DNA of 64,000 nucleotides, taken from assembly GCF_007558865.1 (NCBI RefSeq), contig NZ_VLPK01000003.1, positions 434,001 through 498,000 on the forward strand. Direction: 5' to 3'. The position numbers and the translations under genes are program-made. Of the stretch, positions 17,386 to 27,419 are shown in pieces. The notes under the pieces were generated by a model, which was given only the letters and a program-made list of their open reading frames with translations, made no database searches and was not told the origin of the DNA. The stretch's first letter is position 1. Every line of letters begins with the position of its first letter. The DNA comes from Mucilaginibacter corticis (GTDB lineage: Bacteria > Bacteroidota > Bacteroidia > Sphingobacteriales > Sphingobacteriaceae).

Positions 17386-17823
17386 TTAGTCCGCTTTACC
17401 ACTTTCCACCATATCCCTCATCGCACCAAAAATATGCTGCCAGTTTTGTTCTGAATGTTGTTTGGCATCTTCGGTTTTGATGTTGTCCTGGCCTATTTCT
17501 AAAATGGTTACCCCATCTTTTTCTGTAAGCTTGTAACTTACGTTCTGGTAGTTTTCGGGTTTATCTTCGGTGCCGCTCATACTGCTCCAATAGCTATATT
17601 TTACGTAGGTGCCGGGCGTTATCTCCAGAATCTTTCCGTGATCCTGGTAGGTTTTACCTTCCCATTCGCCGGTCCAGGTTATATCACTGCCCGTTTTCCA
17701 GTCAGATTTTTGGTCGGTGCCAAAAAAATATTGCTTAACAATTTCTGCATCTGTTAATGCTTTCCAAACTTTTGCCGCCGGGGCCTTAATGTCAATGGAT
17801 GTTTTTAAACTGATGTTTGCCAT
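17386..17823 (-). CDS. SRPBCC/AHSA1-domain protein
   Basis: A 145-aa protein of the START-like AHSA1 family: opening IDIKAPAAKVWKALTD, then WTGEWEGKTYQDHGKILE and the end helix HSEQNWQHIFGAMRDMVE. These proteins have a hydrophobic ligand cavity; bacterial members have no general assigned reaction. Followed 35 bp upstream by the EVE-domain gene on the same strand, possibly co-transcribed. Confidence 0.83.
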   Translation of the reverse strand: MANISLKTSIDIKAPAAKVWKALTDAEIVKQYFFGTDQKSDWKTGSDITWTGEWEGKTYQDHGKILEITPGTYVKYSYWSSMSGTEDKPENYQNVSYKLTEKDGVTILEIGQDNIKTEDAKQHSEQNWQHIFGAMRDMVESGKAD

Positions 17824-17858
17824 GGTGATTGTTTTTATTTAAGAATTTTTAAACAGCT

Positions 17859-18296
17859 TTATTGTTTGATGATGGTTGTATTTTCTTTTAGCATTTCGGT
17901 TTTTATCAAGTCAAAATCGTGCTGATTTATCTCAAAGAAACCAAAACGGAACGGATATCCCCACGAGTTTTTATTGGGGATAAAATCAAGCTTGTCAATA
18001 AGCGGAGTTATGGGTGTTTGTGTGACTTCGTAGAATTTAATATTACGGCGAAAAGGTATAAAATCTTCGGTCATTTTACACTGGTAAACCTCGTTGTCGG
18101 CTGCCTGCCCTATGGCGGTAAAGGCCTGGCAAACTTCATTGCCTTTAAAGGTTTGTTTGGGCGAATAAAAAATCACCCAATCGCCCGCTTTCATACGCCT
18201 TAGCGGACCGGCCTTGCCATGATTAGCCTGCATAAAACCACCGGCTATGTGATCTTTTGATACAACGGTTATCCAATACCGGGTGCTGTTTTCCAT
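17859..18296 (-). CDS. EVE-domain protein
   Basis: A 145-aa EVE domain (PUA-like fold), recognised from YWITVVSKDHIAGG, then WVIFYSPKQ and the C-terminal WGYPFRFGFFEI. EVE domains bind modified bases or RNA and occur alone or in restriction systems. I chose the ATG at 18296; the longer reading frame to 18341 would place the start upstream of a good -7 box (TAATTTTG at 18318-18325 on the minus strand). Neighbours give no hint of a defence role. Confidence 0.85.
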   Translation of the reverse strand: MENSTRYWITVVSKDHIAGGFMQANHGKAGPLRRMKAGDWVIFYSPKQTFKGNEVCQAFTAIGQAADNEVYQCKMTEDFIPFRRNIKFYEVTQTPITPLIDKLDFIPNKNSWGYPFRFGFFEINQHDFDLIKTEMLKENTTIIKQ

Positions 18297-18370
18297 ATTA
18301 CCAATTATTTGATAACACAAAATTAGGGCCGCTATTGACAACTGTATGTCAGCAGGAAATAAATTGATCT

Positions 18371-18546
18371 ATGATTACTCACCCGATCTGCGCTTCGCTG
18401 GATCACCCTCTCTTTGCCTTCGGCAGAAAGAGGATTGGTTTATTTTTTTCAATTAGATTATTTGCCCTCTTTCCCGCTTGCGGAAGAGAGTGCCGGCAAG
18501 CGAAGTCCCGATAGCTATCGGGATCGGAGTGAGTCGACGGCGATTA
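18371..18546. repeat. Modular palindromic repeat, GAGTCGACGGCG family, copy 1
   Basis: Left module: ACTCACCCGATCTGCGC through CACCCTCTCTTTGCCTTCGG to AGAAAGAGG. Right module: CCCTCTTTCCCGC through CCCGATAGCTATCGGG to GGAGTGAGTCGACGGCG. Both modules recur in swapped order at 39357-39524. The right edge abuts the stop codon of the WYL regulator gene. Confidence 0.75.
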
Positions 18547-18547
18547 C

Positions 18548-19507
18548 TCAGTATGCAACCGAATTAAAATTCCGTTGCATCAATTTCTCGGCAAGTTCTC
18601 TCACCCGGTCTTTCAAACTATCAGGCGTAATTATTTCGGCGCGTTCGCCATACATCATGTACCAGCGCGCAAAACCTTCTAAAGATTCAGTTAAAAAGGT
18701 CATTTCTACAGCATCGCCAACCGTTTTTTCAGATATAAATCCGCTGAAATATTTTTGGTTTTCAAGATGCGGGTGTATGGCTTTATCCACCACAATCACT
18801 ACCGCGTCAAGTACCTTTTCTTTGGTCTTTTTAGTGATGTAGTCCTTTAGGGATGGGTGTTCGTCAGTATAATATTCATCGGTGATCGACAGGTTTTTTA
18901 TCCGGTCTATCCTGAAATCGCGGTAATCATTGCGCAGGCGGCAATAACCTATCAAATGCCAAAAGCCTGCCATGTAAAATATGCCTACAGGCTCAACAAA
19001 GCGTTTGGTATGCTCCTGGCTATGCTGGGCAAAATAATTAAGCGACAAGACATTTTTCAACGCTATGCTGTTCAGTATAGTTTGAATATGGTCGTTATTG
19101 CCGGTGACAGGCCGTTCAATCGTTTTCACAACCGCTATCCGGTCGTCCATACTTTCCAATAGATCCTTTTCAGTAGTTTTTAATATCGCCCTCACCTTAT
19201 ACATGGCCGATTTATAATTTGCCGATGTCGACGTATCCGTCAGTTTCTCTACAAATTTTTCGGCAGTTAAGAAGGCGGTAGCTTCTTCTTTGGTAAACAT
19301 AACCGGTGGTAGGCGGTAGCCATCCATAATGGAATACCCTACCCCGGCTTCACCAATTAAGGGGATGCCGGCTTCTTCCAGCGTTTTTACATCGCGATAA
19401 ACCGTGCGCAGGCTGATATTGAAACGCTCGGCAATATCAGACGCTTTTACAACCCTGCGTGATTGCAATTGAATTAAAATAGCCGATATGCGGTCGATGC
19501 GATTCAT
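18548..19507 (-). CDS. YafY-type HTH/WYL-domain transcriptional regulator
   Basis: A 319-aa protein with an N-terminal winged HTH (NRIDRISAILIQL, then SLRTVYRDVKTLEEAGIPL) and a WYL domain (about 140-220; IGYCRLRNDYRDFRIDRI carries the conserved arginines), ending in a WCX-like domain. WYL domains sense nucleic acids or small ligands. I start at the ATG at 19507; a TTG three codons upstream is possible. It has no divergent partner that would reveal its target; the DUF2007 gene is the nearest divergent gene. Confidence 0.88.
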   Translation of the reverse strand: MNRIDRISAILIQLQSRRVVKASDIAERFNISLRTVYRDVKTLEEAGIPLIGEAGVGYSIMDGYRLPPVMFTKEEATAFLTAEKFVEKLTDTSTSANYKSAMYKVRAILKTTEKDLLESMDDRIAVVKTIERPVTGNNDHIQTILNSIALKNVLSLNYFAQHSQEHTKRFVEPVGIFYMAGFWHLIGYCRLRNDYRDFRIDRIKNLSITDEYYTDEHPSLKDYITKKTKEKVLDAVVIVVDKAIHPHLENQKYFSGFISEKTVGDAVEMTFLTESLEGFARWYMMYGERAEIITPDSLKDRVRELAEKLMQRNFNSVAY

Positions 19508-19559
19508 TACCGCCAAATTAAAAAAAACTAACTACATTAGCTAAACCTAACCGTTAATT

Positions 19560-19973
19560 ATGGAAGACAAAATTGTAACCCTCGAATCTTATTACGACCC
19601 AATGCTTGCCCAGATCATTCGCGGGCGGTTAGAGGCTAATGACATTCCATGCTTTATTGCCGATGATAATACACTTGCTGCAAATCCATTTTATAACCAG
19701 GCCATAGGCGGCATCAAAATAAAAGTATTTGAGCGCGATCTGGAAAAATGCAAAGCGATACTGGCAGAAGATGTTGAAATTGCACCTGGTGAAGAAGGAC
19801 TGATCACCTGCCCTAATTGCAAATCAAAGAATGTGTATTACGGCCCGGCATCCGTAAAAAAGAACTGGTTTAGCATTTTGATATCGTTTGTACTAAGTAC
19901 TTATCCTTTTTATTTGCGTAAAACATGGATCTGTACAGATTGCGGTGCAAATTTTGACCAACCTGCTGAATAA
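19560..19973 (+). CDS. DUF2007-like protein with zinc ribbon
   Basis: A 137-aa protein with a DUF2007 (putative signal-transducing, GlnB-fold-like) domain at about 1-75 (VTLESYYDPMLAQIIRGRL) and a C-terminal split zinc ribbon: CPNCKSK at about 82 and CTDCGANFD at about 127, separated by a hydrophobic stretch (SILISFVLSTYPFYL) that could be a membrane-associated hairpin. Function unknown. Confidence 0.78.
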   Translation: MEDKIVTLESYYDPMLAQIIRGRLEANDIPCFIADDNTLAANPFYNQAIGGIKIKVFERDLEKCKAILAEDVEIAPGEEGLITCPNCKSKNVYYGPASVKKNWFSILISFVLSTYPFYLRKTWICTDCGANFDQPAE

Positions 19974-20040
19974 TTTAGTGTTTTTTATAATTATCTGCAC
20001 GGCCTGATGGCTGTACGGCGCTAATTTTTTATATTGCACT

Positions 20041-21057
20041 ATGTATAACCGCAGAAAATTCATAAAACTATCCTCTATAAGCGCTTCCCTTACAGCAATT
20101 TCGGCATCGGGTGTGGCAAAATCTGTTTTGCACAATGCACCGGCAAATCTGCCCATCGTGATATCAACCTGGGATTTTGGTGTTGCTGCCAATAAAGAAG
20201 CCTGGAAAATTTTAGAAAAAGGCGGTCGCGCGCTTGACGCTGTTGAAGCAGGCGCGCGCGTACCCGAAGCGGATATGAACAACCACAGTGTCGGCCGGGC
20301 GGGCTATCCTGACCGTGACGGGCATGTTACTTTGGATGCCTGTATCATGGACGAACAAGGTAACTGTGGTGCTGTAGCAGGTATGGAGAATATCGCCCAC
20401 CCTATATCGGTAGCACGTTTGGTGATGGAAAAAACACCCCACGTTTTGTTGGTTGGCGATGGCGCACGCCAGTTTGCTATTGAGCATGGTTTTAAGAAAG
20501 AAAAACTACTGACCCCTGAATCAGAAAAAGCATGGAAAGAGTGGCTGATAAAGCATGAGTATAAGCCAATAATGAACAGCGAGAACCAAATGCCCGGCGG
20601 CAAATACAACCATGACACCATTGGTATGCTGGCTATTGATGCCAAGGGAAATATATCAGGCGCATGTACTACCAGCGGTATGGCCTGGAAAATGCATGGC
20701 CGTGTTGGCGACAGCCCCATCATTGGTGCCGGGCTATATGTGGATAACGAAGTAGGCGGCGCGACATCAACCGGCGTGGGCGAAGAGGTGATCCGCAATG
20801 TGGGCAGCTTTTTAGTGGTTGAACTGATGCGCCAGGGCTACTCGCCCACTGACGCTTGTAAAGAAGCTTGTAAACGGATCATCAAACGGAAACCGGATAC
20901 ATCAAAAGAGATCCAGGTTGGATTTTTGGCGATTAATAAAAAAGGCGAATATGGCGCATACGCACTGCATAAAGGTTTTACCTATGCGGTGTGTGATGCT
21001 AAAAAACAAGATTTAATAATACCGGGAGAGAGTTTCTACGAAACAGTGAAGGATTAA
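20041..21057 (+). CDS. Glycosylasparaginase/isoaspartyl peptidase, Ntn hydrolase
   Basis: A 338-aa precursor of the N4-(beta-N-acetylglucosaminyl)-L-asparaginase family. The autoprocessing site is HD|TIGMLA, making Thr193 the N-terminal nucleophile of the beta chain; GRVGDSPIIGAG and TGVGEE are substrate-binding loops. The first 28 residues contain a twin-arginine motif (NRRKFIKLSS) and a hydrophobic run, so it is probably Tat-exported to the periplasm. It would remove GlcNAc-Asn linkages or degrade isoaspartyl/asparaginyl peptides. cutC follows 38 bp later, likely in the same transcript. Confidence 0.9.
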   Translation: MYNRRKFIKLSSISASLTAISASGVAKSVLHNAPANLPIVISTWDFGVAANKEAWKILEKGGRALDAVEAGARVPEADMNNHSVGRAGYPDRDGHVTLDACIMDEQGNCGAVAGMENIAHPISVARLVMEKTPHVLLVGDGARQFAIEHGFKKEKLLTPESEKAWKEWLIKHEYKPIMNSENQMPGGKYNHDTIGMLAIDAKGNISGACTTSGMAWKMHGRVGDSPIIGAGLYVDNEVGGATSTGVGEEVIRNVGSFLVVELMRQGYSPTDACKEACKRIIKRKPDTSKEIQVGFLAINKKGEYGAYALHKGFTYAVCDAKKQDLIIPGESFYETVKD

Positions 21058-21095
21058 TATTTAACTAAATTATTAACCCCCTAATTATCTACCAA

Positions 21096-21848
21096 ATGAT
21101 CTTATTAGAGGTATGCGCCAATTCGATTATGTCGGCAATGGCGGCGCAGGAGGGTGGCGCACAAAGAGTTGAGCTTTGTGAAAACCTGAACGAAGGCGGT
21201 GTTACACCGTCGCCGGGTCAAATTTCAATTGCACGTAAAAAGCTTCATATAGAACTTTATGTATTGATTCGTCCGCGGGGCAGTGATTTCCTGTACACCG
21301 ATATCGAGTTTGAAACCATGCTTGCCGATATACAGTATTGTATTGATTGCGGCTGTGACGGTATTGTAACCGGCGTACTCAATGCCGACGGAACCATAGA
21401 TAAAAAACGCTCGACACAATTGGTGCAGCTGGCAAAAAAGGCCGGGCTGGGTGCTACGTTTCACCGGGCGTTTGATATGTGTGTTGATCAAATGCAGGCT
21501 TTAGATGATATTATTGATATGGGATATGACCGTATCCTAACCTCGGGTGGCAGAAGTACCGCTATTGAAGGTTCACGCATAATTGCCGACCTGGTAAAAA
21601 AGGCAAATGGCCGTATCTCCATCATGGCAGGCAGCGGCGTTTCAGAATTAAATGTTGCAGACCTGATCCTTTTTACCGGCGTGAAAGAAATTCATGGCAC
21701 TTTACTAACCCGGGTAAAAAGCCAGATGCACTATAACAACGACCACATTGTGATGGGTAGTGATATTGGCGACGAATACGCTTATGAAATTACCGGTGTT
21801 GACCGCGTTAAAAATGTCCTTGCAAAAGCAAACGAAAAACCTGCTTAA
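21096..21848 (+). CDS. cutC: CutC family protein
   Basis: A 250-aa TIM-barrel CutC protein: MILLEVCANSIMSAMAAQEGGA, the block VELCENLNEGGVTPSPG, then LYVLIRPRGSDFLY and TFHRAFDM. CutC was linked to copper tolerance in E. coli but its molecular activity is unsettled, so the name denotes the family only. Downstream of the glycosylasparaginase gene in the same direction. Confidence 0.92.
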   Translation: MILLEVCANSIMSAMAAQEGGAQRVELCENLNEGGVTPSPGQISIARKKLHIELYVLIRPRGSDFLYTDIEFETMLADIQYCIDCGCDGIVTGVLNADGTIDKKRSTQLVQLAKKAGLGATFHRAFDMCVDQMQALDDIIDMGYDRILTSGGRSTAIEGSRIIADLVKKANGRISIMAGSGVSELNVADLILFTGVKEIHGTLLTRVKSQMHYNNDHIVMGSDIGDEYAYEITGVDRVKNVLAKANEKPA

Positions 21849-21866
21849 GACTTTATCCGGTCTGTA

Positions 21867-24704
21867 TTAAAAGAAGCTGACAGGCAATACAATCTCAACT
21901 ACATCGCGCCCGGTATTGCCGGTAAAAATATTCTGGTCTAACAAATGGCTGTAACGCACTCCAAACGTTAACGACTGTTGGTTAAACCATTTGGTATCAA
22001 AATATAGTTCAACACCTGTAGATCTAAAGTTTCTTGTTGCCATGGCGGTATTACTGATGTTAAAGCTGCCGCGGGTATAATCATAAAACAGGTTACCCCT
22101 TAAGCGCAACAAATAAACCGTATTTGCTATGCCCGCATCCGGGTATGCTATCGGGAAATGATAATCTACGCCTATCTTGTTCATGGTCTGCAAATTCTCT
22201 GCAGCGTATCCCCTGCTAAACGGAAAATCATTTGAGAAGCTAACTGTGCTGCCTTGCGCTTTTTGCTGATGAGCACCGCTGATCAGCAGGTTATGATTAA
22301 CAAATAATCCGGGTAAATAAAATGTACCTATTGCTAAAAACTGGTTAGCGTATACCCCGCTGATGGCTGTTTTATAATTTAAAACAAAGCTTTCTCCAAA
22401 ACGGGGATAGATATTTTTCTTTGCCTGCTGAATGGTATTGGAAAATATAACCGTATTGTTCAAGTAAGTATAAGACGTATTTAAAATACGCTGATATACT
22501 TCCTGAAACGATGTTGTACTGTAATGCACAGAACTGCTTAAATTTAAAGAAGTTAATTGTCTGCCATTACTTAAATTTAACGGAAGCTGCACCCCGGCAT
22601 GGATATCGCTTTCGTTCCAGTATATATTTGTAGATTGATACAACGCGCGCCTGTCAAGCGTGTAATCAAAGCCGGCCAGCAGGTAAGGGAACCAGGCACC
22701 GTAAGCTACGTCGAAACCAAACTCTTTATAACCCTCATCGCGGTTATAGTTAAACACCACCTGCGATTGAAAAGTATTCAATACGTTCTCGCCTTCTAAA
22801 GTAACCGTATAATTGGGGTCGCTAAAGTCGGGCACCAGGCTATGAAAATTAAAAAGATGATAGGCGTTATTGTAATTGGTGACAGGTAAAGGCTTGTAAG
22901 GCACAGTGGCCAATACATCGGTAGACGAATCTCTTTTTAAAGCTGATATATTAAAGCTGGCTAAGCCGCCCGGGATAGCGTTACCGGGTAAAGCCTTCCA
23001 TTGCGTGGGGTTGTTTTCATTTTGCCGTACCTGGTAGCCAAACGCTGTAAACTCAACCCAAGCCAGTTTTTTTTCAGTTATAGCCGGTTCATATTTATTG
23101 ATCCCGGCATGGTCTATCGCATATAGTTTGCCGGTACCTGTATTAATCGCAAATAAGCGATCGTTTATACCGGTGGTTGCCGAAAAATAAATGGTATCGC
23201 CATGTACAATCGGGAAAGCTATTGGCTGGTAAGAAAACGCCAGGAGATATTTGGCATCGCCTGTTTTAATATCAATAAGCGCCAGGCTCATTTGGCCCTT
23301 AGTATTGCGCACGGCAGCTACTATCTGTTTACTGTTATAATATTTTGGATAAGTATAAAAAAGGTTTTCTTTATCCGGTACTACAGAAATAAGCGCGCCG
23401 TTATGCGCATTTAAAATATGCAGGTGATTTTTACCCGACGGGTCAACCTGCACCGCTACTATATTTTTACCATCATTACTAAAAGCAGGCGAAAAATACT
23501 TGGTGCGCTTAGTGAGACGCTGTTCTTTACTGGTTTTAAGGTCTAATACCTCTATCTCGCTGTAATCCCTGTAACTCCAACGCGCGTCAGGGTGCAATGC
23601 CGAATAAACTATTTTACCGTCATGGTATGCAAAATAATTATCAAGCGATACTGACCGTACGCTAATCGCTTTTTCTTTACCATTGGTATTGATCACAAAT
23701 TGCGGTAAATGATCATAGGTGCTTTTCAGGTAAACAAGCGTGCTGTCATTAATATAAGCAGGGTATTCCTGGCTGCTGATAAAATGCTGATGTTTATCAG
23801 CGATCAACGCTTTAGACAAAGTGCTATCAGACAGCTTACCTGTATAAAGCCGCTTAAAATGATCAAAGCCGTTGTTTGTAAATTGGTCGAAGCTTTGCCC
23901 CGAGTATTTTTGAATGGCACGCTGCATCGGAAAAAACAAACCTTTATAAGCCGCGGCGTCTTGTGTTACCTTTTTCCAGAAATCATCGCCATACTTTTCG
24001 CGGCCGTAAGCCACCATCATATAGCCCATAGGGTACCAATCAGGTATATAATCAACAAACGACCCGTTACGCAACTTCATCCAACTGTAATCACGTTTGG
24101 CATCCCATAATGCGCGGTAGCCATTAAAAAAATAAGGTAACCGGCCCCTGCCCTGTTCGCTTACTTGGGTTTCATTAAAAACAGCATCGCCTTCAAAAAA
24201 CCAATCGGGTATGGCAATATCATTACCAAGCGCCTGCCCGCTCTCGCCAAAAACGGTATGCAGGGCTTTTGATAAACCCACGTTAAAATTGTTGTACTGC
24301 TGTACATGCCTGAACTCGTGGATAGCCAATTGGGTTGACCACGGTAAACTGCCTATCTCAAAGCTATTCTGATCGGGCGTTAAATAAAATTCGCTCCTGA
24401 AAGGTGCCAGCCCTACATAAGCATTTGATATAGTGGTTTGATTTTGCAGCAGTATGCTTACCGGCTTTTGTTTGTAACCAATGGTGGGTTGTACCGCGCT
24501 GTTCATGCGTTGCACAATGTCAGCTACCCGCGACGCTACAGAATCCATCCCCGCAGGGAAAATAACCTTGGCAACCGGTACATTCACCTGTTTCCATTTA
24601 ATGGATGGCGGGTTGCCGCCAAACTCCTGCGCCCTTACAGTTACAGCGGCTGCAACAAAAAACAAGAATAAAAATATACTTAGTTTATACGTACGGGTTA
24701 GCAT
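21867..24704 (-). CDS. Outer-membrane metallopeptidase/beta-propeller/beta-barrel protein
   Basis: A 945-aa exported protein (signal peptide to about residue 25, ending VRAQ). The N-terminal part carries a gluzincin-like zinc motif HEFRH at 129-133 with a plausible third ligand in WFFEGDAVF (about 171). A TolB-like beta-propeller with repeats such as YFSPAFSNDGKNIVAV follows (about 310-600), and the last 300 residues alternate like strands of an outer-membrane barrel, ending in the terminal Phe expected for barrel recognition. I infer an outer-membrane-anchored peptidase. The minus-strand -7 box TAATTTTG lies at 24724-24731. Confidence 0.78.
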   Translation of the reverse strand: MLTRTYKLSIFLFLFFVAAAVTVRAQEFGGNPPSIKWKQVNVPVAKVIFPAGMDSVASRVADIVQRMNSAVQPTIGYKQKPVSILLQNQTTISNAYVGLAPFRSEFYLTPDQNSFEIGSLPWSTQLAIHEFRHVQQYNNFNVGLSKALHTVFGESGQALGNDIAIPDWFFEGDAVFNETQVSEQGRGRLPYFFNGYRALWDAKRDYSWMKLRNGSFVDYIPDWYPMGYMMVAYGREKYGDDFWKKVTQDAAAYKGLFFPMQRAIQKYSGQSFDQFTNNGFDHFKRLYTGKLSDSTLSKALIADKHQHFISSQEYPAYINDSTLVYLKSTYDHLPQFVINTNGKEKAISVRSVSLDNYFAYHDGKIVYSALHPDARWSYRDYSEIEVLDLKTSKEQRLTKRTKYFSPAFSNDGKNIVAVQVDPSGKNHLHILNAHNGALISVVPDKENLFYTYPKYYNSKQIVAAVRNTKGQMSLALIDIKTGDAKYLLAFSYQPIAFPIVHGDTIYFSATTGINDRLFAINTGTGKLYAIDHAGINKYEPAITEKKLAWVEFTAFGYQVRQNENNPTQWKALPGNAIPGGLASFNISALKRDSSTDVLATVPYKPLPVTNYNNAYHLFNFHSLVPDFSDPNYTVTLEGENVLNTFQSQVVFNYNRDEGYKEFGFDVAYGAWFPYLLAGFDYTLDRRALYQSTNIYWNESDIHAGVQLPLNLSNGRQLTSLNLSSSVHYSTTSFQEVYQRILNTSYTYLNNTVIFSNTIQQAKKNIYPRFGESFVLNYKTAISGVYANQFLAIGTFYLPGLFVNHNLLISGAHQQKAQGSTVSFSNDFPFSRGYAAENLQTMNKIGVDYHFPIAYPDAGIANTVYLLRLRGNLFYDYTRGSFNISNTAMATRNFRSTGVELYFDTKWFNQQSLTFGVRYSHLLDQNIFTGNTGRDVVEIVLPVSFF

Positions 24705-24723
24705 CAGTGGTTGAAAGGTACAA

Positions 24724-24756
24724 CAAAATTAGAAAAACAAATAAGTCAATTCACAA
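24724..24756 (-). promoter_or_regulatory. Promoter of the outer-membrane peptidase gene
   Basis: On the minus strand a TTG (24754-24756) and the -7 box TAATTTTG (24724-24731) are 22 nt apart, giving a 19-nt leader to the ATG at 24704. Pairs divergently with the Hsp70 promoter. Confidence 0.45.
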
Positions 24757-24786
24757 TAACATGACATACCGTGCGCCAAAACTGAC

Positions 24787-24794
24787 TACATTTG
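24787..24794 (+). promoter_or_regulatory. -7 box of the Hsp70 gene
   Basis: TACATTTG is a perfect TAnnTTTG match, 22 nt before the ATG at 24817. No convincing -33 element is seen, and no CIRCE-like inverted repeat is present, so heat-shock control by HrcA is not supported. Confidence 0.45.
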
Positions 24795-24816
24795 TCCCTC
24801 TGGTAACGCATAAGTA

Positions 24817-26673
24817 ATGGCTAAAGTATCTATCAACCTGGCAACAGGCTCTATACAAAAAGAAGAAATTATAGTAGGCATTGATCTGGGCACCACTAAT
24901 TCGTTGGTGGCTTTTATTAACCCTGACAAAAACGCGCAGGTAATTAATGATACCGGCAAAGGTGTGCTGGTGCCTTCCATTGTACATTTTGGCCCTGCAG
25001 GCGATGTTACTGTGGGTAACGAAGCGAAAGAGTTTTTGATAACAGACCCGTACAACACCATATTCTCTGTAAAAAGATTACTTGGCCGGAGTTATAAAGA
25101 CATTGAAAATTACAAAGACTTTTTTAGCTATAAAGTTATTGACGACGATAGCGAAAGCCTAGTAAAAATAAACGTAGGCGATAAGTTTTATACGCCTATT
25201 GAACTTTCGGGCCTGATATTAAAAGAATTAAAGGCACGTGCCGAGCATGCTTTAAAAACCCCTGTAAACCGCGCTGTTATTACCGTCCCTGCTTATTTTA
25301 ACGACTCGCAGCGCCAGGCAACACGAGATGCCGGCAAACTGGCCGGGCTTGATGTTTTACGCATTGTTAACGAACCTACCGCCGCGAGCTTAGCTTACGG
25401 CATAGGCTTAAATCCCGAAGAAACAAAGACGATAGCGGTTTACGACCTGGGCGGCGGTACATTTGATGTATCTATCCTGCAGATCCAGAGCGGCATTTTT
25501 GAAGTACTGTCAACCAATGGCGATACCTTTTTGGGCGGTGATGATTTTGACCGTGCCATTGTTGATTACTGGATAGAAAAAAACCAGCTTAATAAAGCCG
25601 AATTGGTTGCTAACCATGAGCTGGCACAGGAATTACGTTTAAAAGCAGAGGAAGCCAAGAAAGCATTTAGTCACCAAAGCTTGTTTAACGAAAAAGTGGG
25701 CGACATTTGGTGTACGCTTGACCGTGATACCTTTGAGCAGCTAATATTACCCAAAGTACAGCAAACCATTACCGCCTGTGAGAACGCTTTACGCGATGCA
25801 AAATTAAGCATTGAACAAATTGATGAAGTAGTGATGGTTGGCGGATCTACCCGTACAGGGCTGGTGAAAAAGATGGTGGGCGATTTCTTTAAACGCCCGG
25901 TGCATGACGAAGTGAACCCTGACGAGGTAGTTGCTTTAGGCGCGGCTATCCAGGCTGATATTTTGGCCGGTAACCGTAAAGATATTTTATTGCTGGATGT
26001 TACGCCCCTGTCCCTGGGTATCGAGACTATGGGCGGGCTGATGGATGTGATCATACCGCGTAACAGCAAGGTACCTACTAAAGCGGGAAGGCAATACACC
26101 ACTTCAAAAGACGGGCAGGTAAACATGAAGATAGCGGTTTACCAGGGCGAGCGCGACCTGATCAAAGAAAACCGTAAACTGGCCGAATTTGAATTGAAAG
26201 GTATCCCGGCAATGCCGGCAGGTTTCCCTAAGGTGGATATCAACTTTTTACTGAATGCCGATGGGATCCTGAAGATCCAGGCGATAGAACTACGCTCAGG
26301 CGTTAAGCAGGAGGTTGAGGTTAAACCAACTTATGGTATTACCGACGACCAGGTAGAGCAAATGCTGATGGACAGTATAACCCACGCCAAAGAGGATGTG
26401 AGCCAGCGGATGCTGATAGAGGCCCGTACCGAAGGCGAGCAAATGGTGTATACGGTTGAAGGCTTTATTAAAAAACACGGAGCCTACCTGTCTGCCAATG
26501 AGATAACCGCTACAGAAAAATATATCGCCGACCTTAAATCTATTTTAGCTACCGGCGAAAAAGACGCGATACTAAAACAGATAGACGCGGTTAACGAGTT
26601 TACCCGTCCCTTTGCCGAGCGCTTGATGGATCAGGCTATCAATACGGCTATGAAGGGAAAGAGTATAGAATAA
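24817..26673 (+). CDS. hscA: Hsp70 chaperone, HscA-like
   Basis: A 618-aa Hsp70. ATPase signatures: [42 protein letters not shown]; then the substrate-binding domain ([15 protein letters not shown] onward) and a helical lid. It lacks the acidic EEVK-type tail of DnaK and has an N-terminal extension of about 18 residues ([14 protein letters not shown]) like HscA of iron-sulphur assembly. The assignment to HscA rather than a second DnaK is therefore likely but not proven, since no hscB or iscU is adjacent. Confidence 0.82.
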   Translation: MAKVSINLATGSIQKEEIIVGIDLGTTNSLVAFINPDKNAQVINDTGKGVLVPSIVHFGPAGDVTVGNEAKEFLITDPYNTIFSVKRLLGRSYKDIENYKDFFSYKVIDDDSESLVKINVGDKFYTPIELSGLILKELKARAEHALKTPVNRAVITVPAYFNDSQRQATRDAGKLAGLDVLRIVNEPTAASLAYGIGLNPEETKTIAVYDLGGGTFDVSILQIQSGIFEVLSTNGDTFLGGDDFDRAIVDYWIEKNQLNKAELVANHELAQELRLKAEEAKKAFSHQSLFNEKVGDIWCTLDRDTFEQLILPKVQQTITACENALRDAKLSIEQIDEVVMVGGSTRTGLVKKMVGDFFKRPVHDEVNPDEVVALGAAIQADILAGNRKDILLLDVTPLSLGIETMGGLMDVIIPRNSKVPTKAGRQYTTSKDGQVNMKIAVYQGERDLIKENRKLAEFELKGIPAMPAGFPKVDINFLLNADGILKIQAIELRSGVKQEVEVKPTYGITDDQVEQMLMDSITHAKEDVSQRMLIEARTEGEQMVYTVEGFIKKHGAYLSANEITATEKYIADLKSILATGEKDAILKQIDAVNEFTRPFAERLMDQAINTAMKGKSIE

Positions 26674-26724
26674 GTTATAGGTATTTGGCTGCTTTAATTA
26701 TATTTGAGAGCCAACACTCTTTTT

Positions 26725-27405
26725 ATGATTAAATACTTCAAAACCCTGCTATTTCTGCTTTCAGTTATTTTGTTTTCCTCTTTAGCCGACAATTCGTTCG
26801 CCCAATATCCGGGGATGGCAAAAGTTTATTCTAATATAAATCAACAAATGATGAATCAGCGGATGAACAGCTTGATGATGATGAATTTAAATAATCGAAA
26901 TGACATACATAACTCGAAATATGAGTATAACGTATTGATGAAAGACAGTACGCAGCTTAAAGTCAAATCAAAAATGTTAAGCGATACAGGCTCACGTAAA
27001 AATTATTTGTTGCTTGTGGATAAAAAATATCCAAAATCTGATCCGAAAAGAGAGCAAAAAATATTTCCGGATCAAACTGTTAAAATTACCCGGACAGAAG
27101 AAATTGGCAATGGAAGTAAACCGTTTGAAATCAATGGCATAGCTAAAGATAGTTGCTGGATGTTTAAAGTAATTACCGGCCGGATAAACGCCTATTCTTA
27201 TTTAAGTGAAGTGGATATGTTTTTTCAACCTGAAACTATTTGTGGAATACAGTTAAATGACGGACCTATTGTGAAATTAAATGCAGATGAACTAACAACC
27301 ATGGTTGGGAATAAAGAAGATGCACTTAAATTCATCAAAAAGAAAAATTATTATAAAGCAATAAAGCGTTACAATAAAGACTTTGAAAAGGCCGATACAA
27401 AATAA
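26725..27405 (+). CDS. Exported protein of unknown function
   Basis: A 226-aa protein with a signal peptide (YFKTLLFLLSVILFSS, ending NSFAQYPG), a Met/Asn-rich stretch (QQMMNQRMNSLMMMNLNNR) at about 36-55 and a basic hydrophilic C-terminal part. I start at the ATG at 26725; a TTG at 26704 overlaps the putative -7 box TATATTTG (26699-26706) and so is unlikely to be the start. No family recognised. Confidence 0.68.
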   Translation: MIKYFKTLLFLLSVILFSSLADNSFAQYPGMAKVYSNINQQMMNQRMNSLMMMNLNNRNDIHNSKYEYNVLMKDSTQLKVKSKMLSDTGSRKNYLLLVDKKYPKSDPKREQKIFPDQTVKITRTEEIGNGSKPFEINGIAKDSCWMFKVITGRINAYSYLSEVDMFFQPETICGIQLNDGPIVKLNADELTTMVGNKEDALKFIKKKNYYKAIKRYNKDFEKADTK

Positions 27406-27419
27406 AATCCAGCTATTAG

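Noticed and set aside
24705-24816. CIRCE or heat-shock operator before the Hsp70 gene
   Set aside because: No suitable inverted repeat is present, only two divergent -7 boxes.
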